Source of the DNA: Candidatus Liberibacter solanacearum CLso-ZC1
Lineage (GTDB): Bacteria; Pseudomonadota; Alphaproteobacteria; Rhizobiales; Rhizobiaceae
Reading direction: 5' to 3'
NCBI RefSeq assembly: GCF_000183665.1
Contig: NC_014774.1
Location: forward strand, 930,001 to 994,000
DNA: 64,000 nucleotides
The number at the start of each line of letters is the position of its first letter. The stretch's first letter is position 1. Shown in pieces: positions 57,982-64,000 of the stretch. Both the position numbers and the translations under genes were made by a program. The notes under the pieces were generated by a model. That model did no database searches and was not told the DNA's origin. It saw only the letters and a list, made by a program, of their open reading frames with translations.

Positions 57982-59361
57982 TTAGGATATCTCATGAGAC
58001 ACTTCATCTTGAGATGATTCGACAGAGTAAGAAAACAATTGCTCTATCGTCACTTTTTTATCTACAACCTGTGCATTTTTTAATATATAATCAATAACCT
58101 TCTCCTCAAAAATTGGAGCACGCAACTCAGCAATCGCGTTAGGAGAGTTCTGAAAATAATCAAGCATTTTCTTTTCCTGACCAGGAAAACGACTTAATTG
58201 CTGGTAAAGAGCAGATTTGATCTCTTCCTCTGTTACCTCTATACTATTTTTTTCACCTATTGTCCCCAAAACGATTCCCGCTCGAACACGACGCTCTGCT
58301 AGCAGACGATAATCTTGCAAATCTTCTTCTTTAATAGAATCGTTATTTTGCATGTCATTACCAGAAGGATTCATCTCAGAACGAATCTGTTGTAAAATAC
58401 CATTGTATTCATTATCTAAAAGAGATTGCGGAATATCAAAAATATATTTCTCATTGAGATAATCTATAACCTGACGCTTAAGTTTTTGTCTTACCGCAAC
58501 TTCAGACTGTTTTTTTATTTGGTTAGACAAAAAATCTCTCATAATAGCTTCTGATTCAAAACCCAATCTAATAGCCAAATCATCATTTACAATCGCAGGG
58601 AGAGGAGAAGAAACTTCTTTAATAGAAAAATTGAGCTTAACTTTCTTTCCAGCCAAATCTTTAATAGAATGATCTTCTGGAAAAACACGCTCTATTTCTT
58701 TATGTTCCCCTGCTTTAAGATCCACAAGAGTATTGGTTGTTTCTGGAAAAAGCTCTTCAGAACCTACAATGAATTGAATATTTTCCTTAGAATGATCTTT
58801 GAGTACTACATCATCAACAGATAAAGTGTAATCTACTGTAATCCTATCACCAATCGCAGCTTCTTTTTCTTTTACTTCAAATGCGATATTTTTTTCCGCA
58901 ATATCAGACATATGCTTGTCAATTTCTTTATCATCAATTTCACAAACATCTCGAGTTATCTGCAAATCATCAAAAATATTAATTTCAACCTTAGGAAGAA
59001 TATCATAGGACAAGCCTAATTTTAGATCTATAGACCCGTCCATCAAACGAGAAGTTGTTTCCTTCTCATCCCCTTCATTAATTGTAATTTTTGGGCGCAT
59101 TGCAGCTCTTTCATCTCGCTTAGAAAGAACCTCTGGTACAGTCTTTTTAATAAGATCATCAATAATTTCAGATAGGATAGATTTTCCATATATTGATTTA
59201 ATATGAGAAAAAGGGACTTTACCTGGACGAAAGCCTTTAATATGAGCCGTACTTCTTATATCTTCTAAGCGCTTATTAAAACTCTCAGTCAATTGATTGG
59301 ACGGTATAACCACATCCAATTCTCTATTTAACCCTTCTGAAAATTTTTCAATAATTTGCAT
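57982..59361 (-). CDS. tig: Trigger factor
   Basis: Ribosome-associated chaperone, 459 aa. The N-terminal ribosome-binding signature is IKGFRPGKVPFSHIKSIYG (residues about 39-57). The FKBP-type peptidyl-prolyl isomerase domain follows (IGDRITVDYTLSVDDVVLKDHSKENIQFIVGSEELFPETT), and then the C-terminal chaperone arm. All three domains are recognisable. Convergent with the phosphatase. Confidence 0.95.
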   Translation of the reverse strand: MQIIEKFSEGLNRELDVVIPSNQLTESFNKRLEDIRSTAHIKGFRPGKVPFSHIKSIYGKSILSEIIDDLIKKTVPEVLSKRDERAAMRPKITINEGDEKETTSRLMDGSIDLKLGLSYDILPKVEINIFDDLQITRDVCEIDDKEIDKHMSDIAEKNIAFEVKEKEAAIGDRITVDYTLSVDDVVLKDHSKENIQFIVGSEELFPETTNTLVDLKAGEHKEIERVFPEDHSIKDLAGKKVKLNFSIKEVSSPLPAIVNDDLAIRLGFESEAIMRDFLSNQIKKQSEVAVRQKLKRQVIDYLNEKYIFDIPQSLLDNEYNGILQQIRSEMNPSGNDMQNNDSIKEEDLQDYRLLAERRVRAGIVLGTIGEKNSIEVTEEEIKSALYQQLSRFPGQEKKMLDYFQNSPNAIAELRAPIFEEKVIDYILKNAQVVDKKVTIEQLFSYSVESSQDEVSHEIS

Positions 59362-59995
59362 CTTAAATCCCAGCTAAACAATTCACTAATTATATTACAT
59401 AGGAAAACAATAATCCTATAAACAACCAAACGAACTCAAATGAGAACATCTTCAAAACATGATACAGCAAATACAAATCATCTTTTCAATAGAAATTCAA
59501 CATAAAAGCCAAACTACAACAAATATAGGAAATTATAAGATTACCTTTTATAAAAAAGGAAAGACCCCTTCTTGATGCAGGAAACGGCTATATTAAGAAA
59601 GATTCTTATAAAAAACACGTATCTTATCTTCCCTTATTAAAAAGTATTGCGTCATAATTCCATATTTTTCTCCTTTTCTAATGTTTAGATTGAGATATCT
59701 TCTTAGCAGATCAAGCTTCTCCTATCCAGCAATAGAAGAAGATACTTAATCAAAAACAACACTCAATTTCATAAAAAGCATAAAAACACTCGTAGTCTTT
59801 TCATTTATTAAAATAAACATTGCATAAATTCTACTGCTATTTAATTTTTTTAAACAATAAATGCTTTTTCTTTCTTCAAAAATATAAATTATTGTTTTTT
59901 GCTATTTAAAGGAACATCATAGTTTAATAAATGTATTATTTTCCCTATTTTATTGTCCAATGAATGACATATCAACATTCAGAATGATTTTATCA
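59362..59995. other. Spacer downstream of livM where livG would be expected
   Basis: AT-rich. I searched both strands for Walker or signature motifs of a LivG/LivF ATPase and saw none, so the partner genes are absent here, not just shifted. Confidence 0.45.
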
Positions 59996-61072
59996 TTACT
60001 TCTTCAAATCCAAAAAAGGAGAAGGATAACGCAACTTAATTAAAGAATACGATCTCAATAATATGACAAAAAATAAAGAAACAATCATTAAGACACTATG
60101 CCGCATATTGAACGAGCAATCAAATTTTAAGAACGAATTAAAATAGTAGAAATTAACTCCACATAAAAGCTCCATTCCACTGATCATGATCAGTGCAACC
60201 CATGCAATATGCGAAAGAGAAGTCATTCCACCGAGAATAACAATAGATATGAGAGCTATATTTTCAGACATTTTAAACATATCCGGAGACACATATCCCC
60301 TTGAGGCAGCTAATAATCCTCCAGCAACTCCTGCAAACATACAACCAAAAGAAAATGCGGATAATTTAGAAAAAATGATTGTTGTATTAAAGGAAGAAAA
60401 TGCTCTTTGATTATCCTTAATAGTTCTCCAAGCATTGCCCATAGATGTACGACGCAACCGTAAAATGATCCATGCAGATAAAAAACATAAAAACAACACA
60501 ACGTAATACATAAATATTTTATAAAAAACAATAGAAGAAGGATATCGGAAAAAACGTAAAATACCCCTAAGATCCGCCCCAAGATACATCAAACGATCAG
60601 CTATATAAAGCCCTGCTTTTCCATTCGTTAATGGTTTCCATCGAATCAAAATGTTATGAAAAATCTCCGATATAATAAATGTTGCAATAGCTAAATAATC
60701 TCCTCGAAATTTGAGAGAAGGCAATCCTAAAACTAATCCACAGGCACCAGAAAGAATAGCCGACATAGGCAACAACAACCATGGAGAAAAACCGTAATTA
60801 TTACCTAAGATAACGTAAGTATATGCACCAACAGCATATGCAACAACATAATTAAGACTAAATAATCCAGCAGAACCCGCTATAACACTCAAACCCCATG
60901 CGAGCATCACATAGATAAGAGCCTGAATACCTATAGAATCTATATATTTCTGAGCTTTATTAGTATTAAATAAAAAAAAGAGAACTAGAGGATATATTGT
61001 GGCTAGACAAAATAAAAACTTATCATACTTTTTCATTCTTGGCAGAAAGGCTAACATAATTTGTTGATCCAC
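59996..61072 (-). CDS. livM: LivM-like branched-chain amino-acid ABC permease, stand-alone
   Basis: 358 aa with about nine or ten membrane helices, typical of LivM. Conserved parts are GYTYVILG-like (GAYTYVILGNNYGFSPWLLLP), GLVLGLPSLKFRGDYLAIATFIISEIF, and the cytoplasmic coupling loop RRTSMGNAWRTIKDNQRAFSSF...KLSAFSFGCMFAGVAGGLLA. In active LivM this loop usually reads AxREDExAAxxxGI; here TIKDNQRAFSSF, so it has drifted. No livH, livG, livF or livJ is adjacent. It is probably a remnant or shares distant partners. Confidence 0.72.
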   Translation of the reverse strand: MDQQIMLAFLPRMKKYDKFLFCLATIYPLVLFFLFNTNKAQKYIDSIGIQALIYVMLAWGLSVIAGSAGLFSLNYVVAYAVGAYTYVILGNNYGFSPWLLLPMSAILSGACGLVLGLPSLKFRGDYLAIATFIISEIFHNILIRWKPLTNGKAGLYIADRLMYLGADLRGILRFFRYPSSIVFYKIFMYYVVLFLCFLSAWIILRLRRTSMGNAWRTIKDNQRAFSSFNTTIIFSKLSAFSFGCMFAGVAGGLLAASRGYVSPDMFKMSENIALISIVILGGMTSLSHIAWVALIMISGMELLCGVNFYYFNSFLKFDCSFNMRHSVLMIVSLFFVILLRSYSLIKLRYPSPFLDLKK

Positions 61073-61558
61073 TTTTTATAAAAAACAAAGAGCTATAAAA
61101 GAAAGTATCCGTAAAAATATATTTCCAAAGATTTTGAAAGAATAATATAAAATCAAAATCCTGATAAATATACCCCCTGTTTATACTTTTCAAATATAAT
61201 ATACATATTCTAATTGATTATTTAAAGAAGTAGAATCCACCTATTAATCATCGATAAAATATATTTTGCAATGATATTGTATAAAAAATGAACTTAGTAT
61301 TATAAAAAAATATTCCTATAATATTTCCAAGACATATTATTTTAAATATTCATTTAGATACATTATGAAAAAATATACCAACCCTCTAGACAGCTCAAAA
61401 AATAATCCAAACACAATAAAAATGATATAAATAACAAAAAAAAATCTATTTTTCATGATCTTAAGCTATTTTAAAGCACTAAAATTAGATTTTCATTAAA
61501 TCTAATCTACTATAATTCAAAATAATTCTTGGTGTTTTAAATAATTGTAGAGTGTACG
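61073..61558. other. Spacer upstream of sciP
   Basis: AT-rich divergent spacer between livM and sciP. No gene seen. The sciP start has no strong GGAG. Confidence 0.4.
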
Positions 61559-61834
61559 ATGACTGAAAAACTACAGTCCCATATGAAATATGTAATAGGT
61601 CCAGATGGAAGCCCTCTTACCATGGCAAACCTCCCTCCCCCCAACACACGACGTTGGGTTGTAAGAAGAAAGGCAGAAGTTGTAGCTGCTGTACAAGGGG
61701 GGTTACTAAGCCTAGAAGAAGCATGTCAAATTTACACGCTTACTGTAGAAGAATTTCTGTCGTGGCAAGCGTCAATTATACAACATGGACTTGCAGGATT
61801 GCGCACCACTCGAATACAAAAATATCGAGAATAA
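61559..61834 (+). CDS. sciP: SciP-like inhibitor of CtrA (DUF1153)
   Basis: 91 aa. SciP binds CtrA and blocks its activation of target genes in Caulobacter. The family's central block is clear: LPPPNTRRWVVRRKAEVVAAVQGGLLSLEEACQIYTLTVEEFLSWQ, a helix-turn-helix-like fold. ctrA lies about 900 bases downstream on the same strand, with only a reversed coiled-coil gene in between, which supports the assignment. Its presence with CtrA suggests that the CtrA circuit is retained even in a reduced genome. Confidence 0.9.
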   Translation: MTEKLQSHMKYVIGPDGSPLTMANLPPPNTRRWVVRRKAEVVAAVQGGLLSLEEACQIYTLTVEEFLSWQASIIQHGLAGLRTTRIQKYRE

Positions 61835-62009
61835 TAAATAAATTTTTGAACACAACAACAATATTCAAAAAAATACAATACTGCTGTTGACACTACTATT
61901 TATAGTAGCCGAATAAATTAAAAAATAAAATCGATAAGAGCGATCACATATGAGAAAATAAGCTGATACGTCAACGCAAAATTTAGCCAAGCCATTCTTT
62001 TTTAAAACA

Positions 62010-62315
62010 CTATTTCTTTTCAGTTGATTCTACCTGCTCCAAACTAGATTCTAACATTTCTTGTAATAATAAGAGTTCTTTTATGGAAATTAAAAGATTA
62101 TTTGCTCTTTGACGCGCAGATCTAGCTAGAATGGGATAGGCAAAGTGATTTGTATCATAAATTCCTACTTGTCTTTCCTCTATAGCAACCTGTTTCTCTA
62201 AATCACCAGCTATCCTTCTAAATTCTGATACCGTCGCCCGCAATTGTTGTAATTGACGCCGCTTATCATTCAATTGAAATTCTTTTAAACGAACTTGTTG
62301 TGCTGATAATTTCAT
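62010..62315 (-). CDS. FliJ-like coiled-coil protein
   Basis: 101 aa from the ATG at 62315, chosen because GGAG is seven bases upstream; the frame is open 40 codons further but those residues are a hydrophobic stretch without a family match. Coiled-coil heptads run through most of it (LKEFQLNDKRRQLQQLRATVSEF, ..LEKQVAIEERQVG...). Rhizobial relatives are annotated as FliJ or flagellar export-like, next to ctrA. The gene is between sciP and ctrA on the other strand. Its role here is uncertain because the organism may lack a complete flagellum. Confidence 0.68.
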   Translation of the reverse strand: MKLSAQQVRLKEFQLNDKRRQLQQLRATVSEFRRIAGDLEKQVAIEERQVGIYDTNHFAYPILARSARQRANNLLISIKELLLLQEMLESSLEQVESTEKK

Positions 62316-62742
62316 AATTATACTCCATAACTTCAAATATTTTGTCAATCCAAAGGTCGTTAAGACAAAAATTAATGTAAAAAACAAAAAAAATGAACAC
62401 TTAGCTCTACAAATCCATAAATAGTAACCTTTCATTTACGAGCATAGTTAATAATAAGAGAGCAAAATTAAAAGGTGGTAAACAAACTACTTGTAATTAA
62501 ATGAAGGTGGATTTATTAACCATAGATGGATAAGATCAAAAAACAATGATTTTTGGTTGTGAAAATACGGATTTTTCTATCTTGATAAGGGCAATGGTTA
62601 CACAAGTTATAAAAAATAGAGTGATTGCTATCCCTTTCTGGTTTGTTATTCGTCCTTTGTAGTTTCAAGTCAGCAAATGAAAAAAAGGTTGGTTTGTCGC
62701 TGCGATTAACCTTGAAATGGTTTTATTATAGGGAGATAATTA
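62316..62742. other. ctrA upstream region
   Basis: About 430 bases with no gene. One near match to the CtrA box (TTAA-N7-TTAA) is at 62468-62482, reading TTAA, AAGGTGG, TAAA, so with one mismatch. GGGAGA just before 62743 is the ribosome-binding site. Confidence 0.4.
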
Positions 62743-63453
62743 ATGCGGGTTTTACTGATTGAGGATGATAGTGCATTAGCAAACAGTATTGAGCTAATGT
62801 TAAAGTCAGAAAATTTTAATGTATACGTTACCAATCTAGGCGAAGATGGCGTAGATCTAGGTAAAATTTACGACTATGATATCATCCTTCTAGATCTTAA
62901 TCTTCCTGATATATCTGGATTTGAAGTACTTCGAACATTGCGCATGGCAAGAATTTCTACTCCTGTTTGCATACTTTCTGGTATGTCTAGCATAGAGGAT
63001 AAGGTGCGAGGACTAGGATATGGAGCAGATGATTATATAAGCAAGCCTCTTAATAAAGATGAACTTGTCGCTCGTATCCATGCGATTGTCCGTCGATCCA
63101 GAGGACACGCTCAGTCAGTAATCGCTACCGGAGATTTAGTGGTGAATCTTGACGCGAAAACTGTTGAAGTTCAAGGGCATAGAATTCATCTCACTGGGAA
63201 AGAATATCAAATGATAGAATTACTTTCTCTTCGCAAAAACACAACTTTAACAAAGGAAATGTTTCTCAATCATCTATATGACGGTAGAGACGAACCAGAA
63301 GTTAAAATCATTGATGTTTTTATTTGCAAACTACGAAAAAAGCTCAGCAATGCTGCCGATGGGAAAAACTATATAGAAACAGTTTGGGGGCGCGGATATG
63401 TTTTGAGAGAAAGTGATAAAAACGCAACGTGCGAATATCTCGAAACAGCATAA
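62743..63453 (+). CDS. ctrA: Cell-cycle response regulator CtrA
   Basis: OmpR-type regulator of cell-cycle and envelope genes. 236 aa. Receiver: acidic pair in [11 protein letters not shown], phosphoacceptor Asp51 in [10 protein letters not shown], Thr/Ser of CILSGMSS, Lys104-region in [12 protein letters not shown]-terminal winged helix: [65 protein letters not shown]; matches CtrA of Rhizobiales closely. Own promoter upstream; SciP is the expected partner. Confidence 0.97.
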   Translation: MRVLLIEDDSALANSIELMLKSENFNVYVTNLGEDGVDLGKIYDYDIILLDLNLPDISGFEVLRTLRMARISTPVCILSGMSSIEDKVRGLGYGADDYISKPLNKDELVARIHAIVRRSRGHAQSVIATGDLVVNLDAKTVEVQGHRIHLTGKEYQMIELLSLRKNTTLTKEMFLNHLYDGRDEPEVKIIDVFICKLRKKLSNAADGKNYIETVWGRGYVLRESDKNATCEYLETA

Positions 63454-63565
63454 ATACAGAAATGTATGTAAATTAAATATTATTATATATGGGAAGAGAA
63501 ATAATTCTTGTTCCTTTGTGGTAATTTTTATTTCGCAAAAACCAGAAAAATTATTTTATTTATCT

Positions 63566-63970
63566 TCAGATTGAATTTGAAAGATTGTTTCCATCTTTTA
63601 ATTGATTTATCTGTGGCAAATCCCGCATTGCGAATTGAATGGCTTCACGATTGAATGGTTTTAATAAAAAGCTATTCACTCCAGCTCTAGCGCCAGCAAT
63701 CATCTTATCAAAATCTACTTCAATCAAAAGATAATAAATAAATACATTAATACCCAAAGGCATTTTTCGAATACAAGTAATAAATTCTAAGGCATCTTCC
63801 ATAAATTCATCAATAATAAGATAATCTGGCAACGATTCTTTTTCACATAATTTTCGTGCTTCATATATATTCGAAGCCTCATAAACCGTGAAACCAAAGC
63901 TGCTAAAAAGTTTTGTCCCTACTTTTCTAACAATATGAGAAGAGTCAACTAAAAGAAGGCTGGGCATCAC
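63566..63970 (-). CDS. Single-domain response regulator (CheY/CpdR-like receiver)
   Basis: 134 aa, receiver domain only. Start SLLLVDSSHIVRKVGTKLFSSFGF, phosphoacceptor Asp in YLIIDEFMED, Lys in FLLKPFNREAI. The first acidic pair is Asp-Ser (VDSS) and the Thr/Ser that usually follows strand 4 is missing (YYLLIE), so signalling could be weakened. It may be a CtrA-circuit regulator of the DivK or CpdR sort, but the sequence does not decide this. Followed by a spacer to the window edge. Confidence 0.75.
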   Translation of the reverse strand: MMPSLLLVDSSHIVRKVGTKLFSSFGFTVYEASNIYEARKLCEKESLPDYLIIDEFMEDALEFITCIRKMPLGINVFIYYLLIEVDFDKMIAGARAGVNSFLLKPFNREAIQFAMRDLPQINQLKDGNNLSNSI

Positions 63971-64000
63971 ACTACTCCTGATTATTTAATATCAACTAAT

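Noticed and set aside
62468..62482. CtrA-box-like sequence upstream of ctrA
   Set aside because: Only one mismatch, but in DNA this AT-rich TTAA-like half sites are frequent; not annotated as a feature without binding data.

Overview
The window is AT-rich alphaproteobacterial DNA with clear Rhizobiales gene content: PopZ, CtrA with SciP, an NtrX-type regulator, the AapJQMP amino-acid importer, DUF3126, an NDUFS4-like complex I subunit and small rhizobial proteins. Genome reduction also shows: hisS has no hisZ/hisG beside it, livM stands alone, and there are many decayed prophage and surface genes with long AT-rich spacers. A one-cysteine Bcp peroxiredoxin and degenerate prophage genes make 'Candidatus Liberibacter' (probably asiaticus or a close relative) the best guess. 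That assignment is an inference from gene content, not a database match.

Layout. 1-3.3 kb is a wrecked prophage: a tail-tubular-like gene with an internal TAG, a capsid gene, a terminase/scaffold-like chimera, and an integrase relic that has lost its catalytic tyrosine. 4-16 kb holds bcp, a membrane protein, valS with popZ, tRNA-Cys, a NodT/TolC-type outer-membrane lipoprotein, hisS, murA, a 50-aa basic protein and tRNA-Thr. 16-21 kb has secDF and a KefB/YbaL-type antiporter. 21-29 kb is a surface-polysaccharide locus: rmlC-rmlB-rmlD-rmlA making dTDP-L-rhamnose, an RgpF-like gene, and a divergent two-domain glycosyltransferase with a probable homopolymer frameshift at its 5' end and decayed paralogue DNA behind it. 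29-33 kb has an MsbA-type exporter, purU and gmk.

33.7-35.4 kb is a tandem array of five tiny lipoprotein genes. Two of them arose by a 217-218 bp duplication that also copied a perfect hairpin with a GUAA tetraloop. 35.6-44.3 kb holds a degenerate ntrX, a squalene/phytoene-synthase-like gene, clpS-clpA, DUF3126, an alpha/beta hydrolase, a CHCC zinc-finger protein and an FAD monooxygenase. 45-49.4 kb is aapJQMP. 49.5-51.4 kb has tRNA-Pro, the NDUFS4-like gene, tRNA-Arg, a lysozyme pseudogene lacking its catalytic Glu, a lipoprotein and a lipoprotein pseudogene.

51.5-64 kb is mostly core: recJ, hom, map-radC-phosphatase, tig, livM, then the cell-cycle region sciP, a FliJ-like coiled coil, ctrA and a single-domain receiver.

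The most distinctive features are the small-lipoprotein array with duplicated hairpin leaders, two A8 tracts that break the frame of surface-related genes, and the erosion of prophage genes, in several cases exactly at catalytic residues.
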